NCBI GenBank assembly: GCA_963853835.1
Contig: OY970824.1
Coordinates: 75,278,372-75,342,371 of the forward strand
DNA: 64,000 bases
Direction of reading: 5' to 3'
DNA from: Calendula officinalis
Taxonomy: Eukaryota > Streptophyta > Magnoliopsida > Asterales > Asteraceae
Shown here: piece by piece, positions 1 through 12,500 of the stretch
Position numbering within the stretch: the stretch's first letter is position 1
Layout of the letters: the number at the start of each line of letters is the position of its first letter
Position numbers and translations under genes: made by a program
The notes under the pieces: model-generated
Seen by the model: only the letters and a program-made list of their open reading frames with translations
The model's database searches: none
Told to the model about the DNA's origin: nothing

Positions 1-755
1 GGATATGAGAGAAAGAAGGAGAAGGTGTTATAAAAAGATGGGTAGGGCTTTGGAAAAAATCATCTTTGCGCTTGGGGCAATGACGCAGCTAATGAGGTAA
101 TAACCGAGGCGCGTCAATTGCTGGTTGAAAACTATTTCCAAACCCCCTCCTTGGTCTTGGGTCTCCTACCTCTCGCAGGGGTAAAGTCCTACAATTTTAT
201 TAAACCAAACTTTAATTTTTACTTTACACATTTTAATCAAAACTATATTAGTGATTTAGAGGTAGCGGGTTCAAGTTCCATTTGAGAATTAAGGTGAAAA
301 TACTATGAATTAAGGTGAAAATATTATGTTAGTATGTTGTAATCATTTTGTCTTTCTGAACAAAGAGGAACAAATAATACATCATGGAGAGATGGATAAA
401 TACTTAAATAGTTAAAACTTAATCAAAGCAAAGAAGAATAAATAACCAAGAGCATGTTTGGTTGTGGGGTTTAGTCGTTTAGAGTGAGAATCGTAATGAT
501 AAATGGTGGTTGGTTAACTACAATGCAATTATCCATTACTTATTAGCCGGTAATAATTCGATGCTTAATAAATCGAGGGTAATGAAATTCCATTACTAGG
601 TTATATAGTTGCTTTCACATACACACGTATGTATAGAATCATACAAAGCCTTTTTCATATGGTATATTGGTATGGGATACATTAGTTCGTTTATAAGTTA
701 TGTTCATTTTTCAGAAAATCATACATTTATTTGGTCCATATAACTGAGACGCTAA
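1..755. repeat. Left arm of a long inverted repeat flanking the LTO1 gene
   Basis: Two blocks here recur in reverse complement to the right of the LTO1 gene. Positions 1 to about 200 match about 4905-5140, and positions 656-755 match 4702-4801. Between the blocks the left arm has about 350 extra bases, probably a later insertion. The outer end is cut by the window edge, so full length and any target duplication cannot be seen. No convincing protein is encoded. It could be two opposite insertions of one element family or the ends of one large element. Confidence 0.7.
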
Positions 756-765
756 ATTACTATAA

Positions 766-1245
766 GACCGGTGCCAACCCTGCGTCGGGAACACGTCGTA
801 AGGGGTTTTAAAACCCGTCGGCCACTGACGGCGTTGGCACCGCCACGTCGTGGCCTGCGTCTAGAAAATGTCGTCGACAGGAGGACGTGTTTGAGGGGGC
901 GTCGTGGAGGGGGAAGAGGGAGAGAGGGGGGTGGGGGGTTTGGGACTTGTACATTGGGCTGCAAAAGTTGTACATGTTAGGTTTTTTAATAAAAATGTTT
1001 TTTTATCTTTTTTTTTATTTTAATTATTTGTTTTAATAATAAAAATATATTAGTTTTTTTTTTATTTTAATAAATGTAATTTTTTTAAATTTAATATCAT
1101 GTTTTATAAATTTAAACAAATATATTTTAAAGTTAATGTAATGTATTTATTTTATAATTATTTAATTTAATTAAAAATGATGATGTGGAAAGGATGTGTT
1201 AGTGATGGATTAGTGATTAGTAGGGTTGGCACGACCGTATCAGTA
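766..1245. repeat. MITE-like element, tentative
   Basis: A GC-rich block near 771-960 and an AT-rich tail sit between short inverted ends. The left end reads ACCGGTGCCAACCC near 769 and the right end GGGTTGGCACGACCG near 1223. I see no clean target-site duplication, so the limits are approximate. A distant relative may lie at 30455-30780, which starts GACGGGTGCCAAGG. Open frames on both strands of the GC-rich block are low-complexity and not believable as genes. Confidence 0.4.
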
Positions 1246-2028
1246 GCGTGTCAGTAAGGATGTGATGACGTGACGCTACTGATTTGTTTACTGACGCGTT
1301 ACTGTTGGGTTAGGCCTAACAAAAGCCAAAGCTCGTGGTTATATATGTTGTATCTAAGACAAACAATTGATTGTATGATTGTATGATTTTTAACCTCGTG
1401 GTGACACATGCATCATGACTATTCCCGTTAATTATTCAATTACTGTGTCAAAGGAAAATCGAAAAGACTTGCAAATCAATCAAGTAAATTATACCTATAC
1501 CTTTTTATAGAAGTTCCATATCAAAGATGTACAAGCTATATAAAAGGGTGAAAGCTTAAATCTCAAGGTAATAAATTATAATTTATAAGTTTTGATAACG
1601 AGGAGTCGAGGACTCATAAATTTGCTTTAAGAAGATAATTCAAAAAAAGAAAATAAAGGAAAGAATTAAGGGCTGGTTTTTTTTTTTCATGAGCTTTCCT
1701 CCAAAATCTAGCAAGAACATCTTATGAATTTCCCTTATTTACTCTTCATTTTCTTTTAAATTAAAACTCGTGAATACAATGTTAACTGTTAAGCTTGAAG
1801 GTCGTTGGTAAATGACGAATGATGATTGACATAATTAAATTTATTAATATAATTGCATGAAAATCACACATTATCTTAATTCTTTTTTAATACTATCGTT
1901 TCATATTTTTTAATTGTTTCACGTGACGCACGTTGATTTATGAGAAAAAATCAGAGGAAGTCAAAATAAACTGGAAAACGTCCACCGGCGGCCAAAAGAG
2001 CACCGGTACAGGCATCGCTCCGATATTA
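1246..2028. other. 5' flank of LTO1, no gene seen
   Basis: AT-rich spacer upstream of the LTO1 start. I see no coding sequence, RNA gene or clear repeat. The promoter should lie here, but no single TATA element stands out at a convincing distance. Confidence 0.5.
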
Positions 2029-4283
2029 ATGGCGACCTCCACCAACCTCTCACTTTCGCTGTCTTCCATCGTATCCTCCCATGGAAAACCTCATCGCCGT
2101 CATCATCATCACCCTCTTTCCTTTTCACCTTCATTTGCGACTCAACTAAAGGTATTGTTATCTCCTACATTAAGGTAAGTGTTTGGGAGCTTGAACTTCG
2201 AAGTTCGGAATGGAATTAGGGCTCATTTACTTCCAAATTTTAACAAAATCTGCTTAAAATTCGATCTAAACTTCAGAGCTGGAGTTCCCAAACACACTCT
2301 TTCGATACGTATTTCAGTTTGATCTGATGCAAAATTTTCTAATTTTGTTTGAAGAGTGTTAGTGGTTGGGGTCATGGAAGGCTAGTGTTTCTACAAGTGA
2401 AGTGTTTGAATGAATCGAGCAGAGATGTGGTTGAATCTGAATCTACTTCACTGTCTTCTGACTCTTCTGTTTCTACTGGCATTTCGTCATACAGTTGGTG
2501 TGCAGGTATCGGAGGATTAGGGTTTCTCGAAACAGCTTACTTGACTTACTCAAAGCTCACCGGTTCTGATGCGTTTTGTCCTGTCGGAGGTGGTTCATGT
2601 GGCGATATCCTTAACAGCAATTATGCTGTGGTTTATGGTACTTTTTCCCTATACAACCAACCAAATTTACCTTTGAAGTTCAGTTGGCTTCAGATTTCTA
2701 ACGAATTAAACAAAATCAATATCAAAATTTGAATTTGATCTATTTATAAATAACTTTAAAATTAATTGTGGTTTGGCAGGTATTCCTCTTCCCTTAATTG
2801 GAATGGTTGCATATGGTACGGCTGCATTTCTTGCACTAAAATTGGCAACAAAGGATTTACCTTTTGGGATTGAAGAAAATAATGGCAGTTTAATTTTACT
2901 TGGAACAACTACTTCAATGGCAACTGCAAGTGCATACCTTTTGTACATTTTAAGCACACAATTTCCTGGATCTTCATGTTCTTACTGTTTAGCATCAGCT
3001 TTCTTGTCATTCTCATTGTTCTTCACAACTGCCAAGGTACATTTTCACCTTTAAACCCAATATTATTTTGGCAAACCACTGAGACCATCCGTGCACTTCA
3101 CTCTTGTTTTTGCCCATTTAACTTGTTAGCGATAAAACATAATTCAAATCAATCCATCTATAAATAAATGAGTTGAAATTGCCACTTTTAAGCGGATGAA
3201 ACTGTTTGTTTTTTATTTATTAATATGTTTATTCTTCTGTTAAGGTTGTTAATGCTATTAATACATTTTTTCACAGAATTTGGGGTGGGAAAAGATGCGA
3301 GATGAAGTGGGTTTGCAGTTATGCATAGCTGGTCTTGTTTTTGCTGCTTTAAGCAACTCATATAGTGCAACACCTTCTCCACCTGAACGGTAATCTCATT
3401 GCTCATAAACAACAATAACTTCTTTTTAACGATAAAAAATATTTTGATTTTTTTTCGTTCGTGTAGATTTGGAGAGAAATTCCTCCCGTATGCTCCAACA
3501 GAGATTAAAGCACCATCAAGTCCTCTAGCTATAAAACTTGCATCACACCTGCGCTCTGTTGGAGCTAAAATGTATGGAGCTTTTTGGTGTTCACACTGCT
3601 TAGAACAGAAACAGGTAATTTAGGTCCAGTCAGCCTTTGTTTTGTCTTTTAGGGTTTAAAGAATCCAAGTATAATTCACAAATCTTACAACTTATCTACT
3701 AGATCATCCATTTGACATGATTAGTGATGAAAACCTCTCAAAGATGCCAAACAAGAACATGTATTTGTGATTTTGATCTTTTATATTAAATAATCAGATT
3801 ATTAATGTTTTGTTGTTTTTACATGAATTTTGTTTTGTGGTAATTTTGTAGATGTTTGGGCGTGAAGCTGCAAAGCTGTTAAATTATGTGGAATGCTACC
3901 CTGATGGATTTAAGCTTGGAACTCCTTTAAGCCAAGAATGTAAGGCGGCCAATTTAGAATCTTTTCCGATGTGGGTCATCAATGGTCAGGTGAGTATTAT
4001 GTTAATTATCACTAGAAAAACAATTATATTGCAATAAGAACTTAATGCATTAATTTAAATAATTTTATATTTGACATGTTTACTAATATAAAACACAACC
4101 CAAATCAACTTATTTATAAGAAAACAGGTCGATCTAATTTTACTTGTTTGTGGACTCTAGGTATTGAAAGGATATCAAGAATTTCCGCAACTTGCTAAAG
4201 CATCTGGATTTGATGCTGGTGAATTTAGTGATGAGCTGGCAGAGCTTGCCAAACAATCTGCTGATGTCAGCATTGAACCATGA
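2029..4283 (+). CDS. LTO1: Thiol-disulfide oxidoreductase LTO1, chloroplastic (VKOR-thioredoxin fusion)
   Basis: Seven exons, all GT-AG: 2029-2151, 2355-2637, 2780-3036, 3277-3389, 3467-3614, 3852-3989 and 4161-4283, giving 394 residues. The protein catalyses disulfide formation in the thylakoid lumen and in Arabidopsis is needed for photosystem II assembly (family knowledge). The first 70 or so residues are rich in Ser, His and Arg, as in a plastid transit peptide. The VKOR domain follows, with the loop cysteines C116 and C123 and the quinone-side CSYC motif at 202-205. Hydrophobic segments cover roughly 75-250. A thioredoxin-like domain ends the protein, with WCSHC (C300, C303). All catalytic cysteines are present and the length is close to that of the Arabidopsis protein (from memory). 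The ATG at 2029 is chosen because it opens the transit-like segment in the frame that splices cleanly. Confidence 0.93.
2175..2300. repeat. Short foldback sequence inside LTO1 intron 1
   Basis: The intron holds an imperfect inverted repeat: GTGTTTGGGAGCTTGAACTT near 2178 against GAGTTCCCAAACAC near 2284. The GTGTTTGG-type end resembles PIF/Harbinger MITEs, but no 3-base target duplication is evident. It lies wholly within the intron and does not touch the splice sites. Confidence 0.35.
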
Positions 4284-4701
4284 TGAATGTACCCATTACT
4301 ATGTGAAGTTCTCTCTACTTCACATACAATTGAATGTGTCCAAAGGTGATTTTGTTGAGTTGATACATTGTTGTTGTACACTCGCAAAACCTCATTCTGT
4401 ATTATTATATTATACACGATATTGTAGAACAATAAATGGAGAAAGTTCAGCTTGGTTATAATAGAACATGTACCAGTTGTATTCATACTATGAAAGTCCT
4501 TAGGTTATTATCTTGGCTTCAATAACTTTATCATCTTACTTGACAGTTTATATAGTGTTGTTATATTATCTTTGTGTACTATTGATTACATATATTATTA
4601 TCATCATTACATTTGTCAGAATTATACCATCAATTGTTTGTCTTGTATATAACATCTATAGCTACGAGCTTCGGCTTTTGTTATGGTAAGTTAACTTTAT
4701 T

Positions 4702-5140
4702 AGTCTCATTTAAATGGACCAAATAAATTTATGGTTTTCTGAAACAATGAACATAACCTATAAACGAACTAATGTATCTCATAGTCTCATACCATATAAT
4801 CCTCAATAGCTTTTAAATGTAGACAATAATTTTAGGACAGAAATAGTATATAATCTTAGTTAATATAGAAACTATGAAATAAAATTATGAAAAAAAAGTT
4901 TGGTTTAATAAAGTTGTAGGACTTTACCCTCAGAGAGAGGGAGTCCTTCCAGAAATTCTCGATGGCCTCGGGAGACCCAAGACCAAGGAGGGGGTTTGGA
5001 AATAGTTTTCAACCAGCAATTGACGCGCCTCGGTTATTACCTCATTAGCTGCGTCATTGCCCCAAGCGCAAAGATGATTTTTTCCAAAGCCCTACCCATC
5101 TTTTTATAACACCTTCTCCTTCTTTCTCTCATATCCTCTC
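4702..5140. repeat. Right arm of the inverted repeat flanking LTO1
   Basis: This is the reverse complement of the left arm: 4702-4801 pairs with 656-755, and 4905-5140 pairs with 1 to about 200. The best conserved stretch contains GACGCGCCTCGGTTATTACC near 5023 and its complement near 101. The arm begins about 420 bases after the LTO1 stop codon. Beyond 5140 the left partner is outside the window, so the true outer end is unknown. Confidence 0.7.
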
Positions 5141-5762
5141 ACCGATGTGGGATGTGAGAAACATGTAATTTCTATCTCTTTGTGCTAATTGCTAGTTATT
5201 GATTACACATTTACACTTCTAACCAAAGTATATTCTGCGATTGGAGAAACATGTAATTTGTCTGTTGCTTGCTAACTATTGAAATTATTTCAACTTAGGT
5301 TCTTTTGTTTTTTGACGTCATTCAATTTTGTAACGCTTGTAGACAAGAATGTTTGTTTGTTTGAGTTTAACCAAACAATGAACACTTAAACAAACGAATT
5401 TTCATATTCGTTTGTTCAATATAAGATGGTAAATGAACTAACGTGAAATATTTAAATTATACGCAATTTTCGTTAATCTTCATTTCCTCTTACACTTCGG
5501 TTGTTTGCATGTAGAGCATGATCAACACTTATTAATCTATATTAATATAATATGCATTAATGATCTTTAATTTTCCAAAAACTTACAAAAAGTATTTAAT
5601 ATATCATCTAAAATTATAAAATTTGGTTTTATTAATGTTTATTGCTACACTACTTTTTGATTTCATTCAATACATCTTAACATATGTCTATAGAGTATAT
5701 ATTAAAAAAACTCATATAATATAAGTATATGTATTGGTTAACTAAATTTCATTAGGTGGGAG

Positions 5763-6298
5763 TAGGGGTGGGGTGTTAACGATTCGAATTGAGTCGAATA
5801 TTAGAAAATTTGAGCTTGTCTCGTTTAGTAATTACCCGGCTCGAGCTCGACTCGAGCTCAAATAAGCTTTAAAAATTGTGCTCGAGCTCGAATATTTATA
5901 TAGTGTTCGAGCTCGATCTCGATACTCGTTTATGGTTTCATATTTTTTTGAAAATAACGAATTTACAAACTCGAAAAGCTCGCTAATTACTCGACTCGTT
6001 AACACCCATATTAATTATTGTACTTATTGTATCAACACTTGTACTTATTGTATAAACCACTTGTTCGGCTCGTTAGGATCGACTCGTTAAGACCGTCTGG
6101 CTCGTTCGGCTCGAGATTAAACAAGCTATCGAACGAGCCGAGTCAAGTATTAAATTATTAGGCTCGGCTCGTGAAATTAATCGAGTCTTGTTTTATGTTT
6201 GAGCCCGACTCAAGATCGAATTAGTATAGGCTCGAGCTCGATATAAACGAGATCGAGCTCGAGTGGCTCGTTAAAAACTCGACTCGTTAACACCCCTA
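5763..6298. mobile_element. hAT-type foldback MITE with CTCGAG-rich interior
   Basis: The ends are TAGGGGTG...GTGTTAACGA on the left and TCGTTAACACCCCTA on the right, matching the hAT terminal consensus (YARNG). Flanking octamers GGTGGGAG (5755-5762) and CGTAGGAG (6299-6306) agree at 6 of 8 positions, as for an old 8-bp target duplication. The interior is built from repeated CTCGAGCTCGA-like motifs able to fold back. No transposase is present, so it is non-autonomous. Confidence 0.72.
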
Positions 6299-6595
6299 CG
6301 TAGGAGTGCACCTCAAGCTTGTACAAACTCATTTATTTCGATCATCAGTATAATTTTACTAGAAGTAGTGCTCTCCTAGCCTCCTTAACCCCAAAAATGA
6401 AAAAGAACAAGGAAATACTATTGCAAGGGCCTACATGTCAATTTTTATAAAAAGAGGTGTTTAGCTGCCTTTTTTTGAAGTTAATAGACGTTTTTGTTAA
6501 TAGCGTCGAAACTTGAAAATCCTAAATTGCTCCAAAAACCCTCGAAGAAGATAAAATCAAATTTTGCGATCTAGGGTTCTTCTCCCCCCAAAAAA

Positions 6596-9500
6596 ATGGT
6601 GAGTTATTTCTCCCGTTTGAATTTCTGTCACTTTTTATGTATCTGGATCTGTACATTCATATACTTATTTCACACATATTAATCCGTTTAACTATATATT
6701 ATGCAGGCTGATTCTCCCCGACGAAGGTAAACTCCAAACCCTTAAGCTTTGTTTTTTCTTCCCCTTTTTGCTTCGGTTATTTCTTATTAGCGTGAGCTCT
6801 GTTTCCTAGGGATTACGATTTGTTACTCTCTTCCTTAATTGTTGTTTAACTAGCGAGATTGTCGTGTTTCGTGAAATTAATAAGATAGTATTGAGTGTAT
6901 GAACGGATAATCGTGTTGCTGTTGGCAGATGAGAGTAATTGTTATTGAATAAAGGGGGCTAAAGCTGAGTTTTGAACTTTGAGTAGCATGATATTGAAAA
7001 AGGGAGTTATTACATTTTTTTAGTTTAAATAATTATTTGAGATCAATATATGCTACCTGATATTGAGGATGTATGTTATTCATAGCTTGCTTAGAGTTTA
7101 AATCCTTGACATTTCTCTAGCTGCCTGAAGCATTTCAATAAACATCTCGTTTAGTTGGTGTTGAATGTTCTGATTGTTTTGAAGTACCTTAACCTTAGCA
7201 GAATAATGAATAGCACAGTATTGTTTATTGAAGCTAATTGTTGATTATTTACAATACTTGGATCCATGTTTTGCTTGACTATGAAATTACAATCACTAAT
7301 ATCTTAAACTGTAATAATCAACGTGTTTCAGTTCTCAAAACTGTATCGTAGTGTAACTGGGACCAGGTGCCATACTGTCATTTCAACAGAGCATGTTTTT
7401 AATCATGCCTTGTAGATTAAATGGGCTGTGGCTTTATGAATTACCATGTTACTGTAATGCAAATAATTGAAGGATTAATAACATTTCCTAGTTAATATTT
7501 AATATCTGTTTTTATCCTACTAATTAATTTAGGTACTCACGCTCTCCACCCTATGAAGCACCATCCAGATCCAGATCCAGGTCAAGGTCTCGATCTAGGT
7601 CAAGATCCTGGTCAAGGCCAAGAGGCAGGCCTGCATCTAGGTCAAGATCCAGAAGTCGTGGAAGGTACAGTTCTATCTTTATTTTAGTTTCTGATACGAA
7701 CCAATAACACAAACAATGGATTACTGGTAATAGGCACCGATAATCAAATATGATAGATAAAACCTGGAATTCGAGAACCAGGGAATCTCCAAAACAGTAC
7801 GACAAAACAATAATTCTCGGAATGAAAGAAACGAACTAGGGGTGACGGCTATAAAGCTAGGGCCGGCCCATTACAAACCGAAATAAGGAAATAACATAAA
7901 ATAACTATTAAGATTACTAAAGTGACACTTAGCCACCCTTGACTGTCTTTTTACGCTGGTACACCTTTCCCCACTGTTTCGGGTTCACATCATCACCCGG
8001 GCCTCGAAAACTCACCTTGTCCTCAAGGTGAAAAAACGGAAACTGCTGCACCATATCATCATATTTCTTCCATGTAGCTTCTGATTCCGGTAGTCCCTGC
8101 CAAGCAACCAGCACTTCTTGGTACCCGTCCGTCACTCGTGTTTCGCGAACCGCTTCAGGAACACACAACAAACCCGTTGTCCCCATCTCCGGGAAAGCCG
8201 AACCCTCCTGTTGTGGACCGGGCACTTTTTTCAGCTGCCCGGTGCGTTTTGTGATCTCGTACGGCCTGTAAAAATGTGACATGAGTTTCTGATTTGCCTG
8301 TTGAGCAACCGTAGCAAAAATTTTATCCCGATCGGAAACGATGGTCTTGAGAATGACATGCAAGCGGACCATTTCCTTGATAAACACGAAGGCCACCGAC
8401 GCCGCTGTGAACATGTGTTTTATCGGTATGTAATGCGCGGATTTGCTCAACCAATCTACAATAACCAAAATGACAGTAATCAAGGTTAGTATATCATCTC
8501 GCTCCGGGTTCACTTGTGGCTCGGGCGGTTCAGTCTCGTGAAGGCTGACAAGTGCTACAAAATACTCCTGCTCGATCTGTGTGAAACCGCGAGCAAGATC
8601 CTGCAATGATGAAGCTGCTCGGTGCAATCCCGGTTCGCCCCGCAGTGTAACTGATACACTTACTTAGTTGTTAAGTAACTAGTAAGGGTGGTTTGGTCAT
8701 TTTACAAATAAGTCATAAGTCGGTTAGAAGTTGTTAGAAGCTAGTAGCTGATTTGTGAGTCTATAAATAAAGTGTAGTAGTCTAATATCAGGCATTCGGT
8801 TATTTTGTTGTAATGACTTTGTTGGGAGAGAGTCACGTCTCGAATAGTGGCGATTTATCAAATTGGATTGAATCTCATTGATTCAATCACTGTTTCATTG
8901 ATTTCTGTGTGTTTGTGTGTGAAATTGTTACTAAATTGACTGTGAAGTGCATCAAATTGGTATCAGAGCTCATACGATTCTGTTTCTTAAGTCAATTCTG
9001 AAATCGATTCTGAGTTCATCGAAGATGGCGACACGATCAAATAGTCAACGGTTTGAGGAATTGGAAAGCGGAATGGTGAATTTGCAAGGTGCGCAGGGAC
9101 GTCTGGAATCGGCGATTCAGTATACGCAATCGACGTTCGAATCCAAATTCACGTCGTTTGAATCCAGATTCACGACGTTTGAATCCAAATTCTCATCATT
9201 GGAACAGACGATGCAAGCGATGATGCAACAATTGACGCAATTGAGTAGAAATCCAACGGACAGACCTTGCGAGGTCAATTCCAGTGCGGAGGAAGGTCGT
9301 TCTCGGACCGCCAATCAAACGCCGCCGAACAACGCAGCTGAATTACCGCAGAAGACTGTTGAAACACCGAAACGTTCTGGCGCGGCTAATTCGAGCTCAT
9401 ACGATGTCCGTAATCGCAATTTCGGTCGGCATTTCGAATCAGGCTCGTTTTTCGCCATTAAAGGTCGGAAATTAGAGATTCCGGTGTTCGATGGAACCGA

Positions 9501-12500
9501 TCCAGATTCGTGGATTCTTAGGGCAGAACGCTACTTTGCCCTAAATCGATTAACAGCAGAAGAGAAACTTGAAATTGCTGTTATCTCCTTTGAATCTGAC
9601 GCGTTACAGTGGTTCCAGTGGGAAGATAAGAGGCGTCGTATAAGACATTGGGAGGAATTGAAGGAATTATTGCTTCTCAAGTTTAGAAGCAATACAGAGG
9701 GAACATTATGTGAACAATTTTTAGCTGTGAAGCAGGAAACATCGGTAAGTGAGTACATTCAGAAATTTATTTCACTTGCTGCTCCACTGAATGAAGTATC
9801 TGAGGAAGTGTTCGTGAGCCAATTCCTAAATGGCCTCAAACCAGAAATTAGGGCTGAGTTGAGGATTATTAATCCTAAAAATTTGGATGTAATAATGCAA
9901 ATAGCAGCCAAGGTCGAGGAGAAGAATAGAATCATTAGCAATGAGAGATCATTCCCGAGTAGCTACCGGAAAATGTTTGACCCTGTTACAGAGGATAAGA
10001 ACCTGCTGGACATCGGAAGAAAGGGTGAGGCGAATGAATACAAACCGACCAACCAGTTTCGTCGGTTGACTGATAAAGAGTTGCAGATTAAGAAAGCTCA
10101 AGGGTTATGTTACCGGTGCGACGAAAAGTATATGCCGGGACATCAATGCAAAATGAAGGAGTTGAATGTGGTGGTCGTGCAAGAAGGTGAGGAGGCAAAT
10201 CATGGCCGCTTTCATTTTTCCACACCTTGAGGACAAGGTGGAAGTTCGAGGGGAGGGTATTGATACACTTACTTAGTTGTTAAGTAACTAGTAAGGGTGG
10301 TTTGGTCATTTTACAAATAAGTCATAAGTCGGTTAGAAGTTGTTAGAAGCTAGTAGCTGATTTGTGAGTCTATAAATAAAGTGTAGTAGTCTAATATCAG
10401 GCATTCGGTTATTTTGTTGTAATGACTTTGTTGGGAGAGAGTCACGTCTCGAATAGTGGCGATTTATCAAATTGGATTGAATCTCATTGATTCAATCACT
10501 GTTTCATTGATTTCTGTGTGTTTGTGTGTGAAATTGTTACTAAATTGACTGTGAAGTGCATCAGTAACCCGGTCATTCCCGAGCTGAAATGACATAGTCA
10601 ACTCCTTCCAATTGACCCATGTGTTCCCCAGCTTCTGTAACCATTTCATTCCGAGTATCATATCTGTACTTCCCAACTCGAGCGGGTAAAAATCCTCGGT
10701 CACTTGCAAGCCCGGTAGTTGTAACATGATCCCGCGACAGAGGCCATAACTCTTATCGGTACCTCCATTCCCTAAAATCACCCCTCTCCCACGGGTTTCC
10801 GTCACCTTTAACTGTACTAACTCCACTAATTTCAATGACACCAAATTGTGGTTAGCCCCACAATCAATCAACACCATTACCGTGTTCCCCTCCACCGTAC
10901 CGCGAACCCTCATGGTATGGGGTTGAGTAATTCCTGCGACCGACTGAGCCGATACCTCGATGGAATCAAGATGTATACGTTCATTCGCATCATCCTCGCT
11001 CCCGTCTTCACCATCAGGTATAATCATAACATGAAGAGTTTTCTCGGGACATTTATGACCGGGGCCATACTTCCCATCACAACGATAACATAACCCTTTG
11101 GTGCGTTTCTCCGTAAATTCCGCGTCGGACATGCTTTTGAAATGCTGTTTGACACTTCCCCCCGCCACCTGTGGTGTACCCGAGATCGTGTTACCCGTAG
11201 CTCGCCCGGTTTCCCCCGGGGTTGCTGTTCCGGCTCGGGGTACCGCTGTTTTGGTGGTTGCCATACCCGCATTCGATCGATTCTCGTCTACCATGATTGC
11301 TAATTTCACGGCTTGGGTTAAACCGTGCGGCTGTAATAATCGGACAGATGTCCGGAGATCCGGCTTCAAACCCTTAATGAACGTGCCCATCATCACCTGC
11401 TCAGGAACACCCTCCAACTGTGCTGCTAGTGATTCAAACATACCCACATATTCCCGCGCGGTATCACTTTGGTTGATCGAAAGAAACTGTTCGTGCAGAT
11501 CACCTTCTTGCGAGGGTTGGAAACGGTCTAGCAGTTTACTCTTCAGCATTTCCCAGTGGCGGAACGGTTCCCGCCGATCACTCCATCTGTACCACGCCAA
11601 TGCTTGACCCTCCATACACAGTATCGCCGCTTGCATCTTTTTGCCGGTTGTGTTAAAGCCTTGTACCTCAAAAAAACGTTCGAGTTTGTACACCCAACCA
11701 AACGCATCTTCCCCATCAAATATGGGCATCTTGAGTTTCCGAAGACGATGGTCCGTCCCCGGAGGCCACCCTTGACCACCCGACGCCCCTTTTCCACTGC
11801 TCTGGCCGTAGCCTCCACCCTTCATGTCCGAGTACCACTGTGGCACCTCCCCTCTCCGATTCGGAAACGGTTCGGTCCCGTAACCAGTAGAGAACTTACC
11901 CTGAGTGTTGTTGTTGTCCCCGTTCTGCGCCCACAGAGGGAATCCGTCTTCGTCAAACAGTAGGGACGAAGTCACGGCTGTGCTCTGCACCACATTCGCC
12001 TTTGGTGGTTGTACAGGTACCGCCGTCGTTGTTGGTGGTGATTGGGCAGCCTGTGAAACCTTCATCTGATTCGTAAACAGAGACAACAATTCTTCGTGGC
12101 GTTTCTCTGCTTTTTCAGTTGCTTCCCGGATTGCTTCAATGGAATTCTCCATCCGGTTCATTCTCGCCTCGATGTCGAGCTTGTGTTGGGCAAGATCGGC
12201 ATCCACGTCAACGATTTTCCTGGACATGTTTCGGCTTCAATGGGTTTCAATCACAGGTTGCAGGATTGAAAGCTCTGATACCAATTTGATACGAACCAAT
12301 AACACAAACAATGGAATACCGGTAATAGGCACCGATAATTAAATATGATAGATAAAACCTGGAATTCGAGAACCAGGGAATCTCCAAAACAGTACGACAA
12401 AACAATAATTCTCCGAATGAAAGAAACGAACTAGGGGTGACGGCTATAAAGCTAGGGCCGGCCCATTACAAACCGAAATAAGGAAATAACATAAAATAAC

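Noticed and set aside
752..980. Overlapping frames on both strands, rich in Arg, Gly and Pro
   Set aside because: Mirror frames over a GC-rich repeat block; no conserved motif.
11098..11607. Plus-strand frame of 169 codons
   Set aside because: Antisense shadow of the outer element's gag-protease frame, which has clear domains on the other strand.
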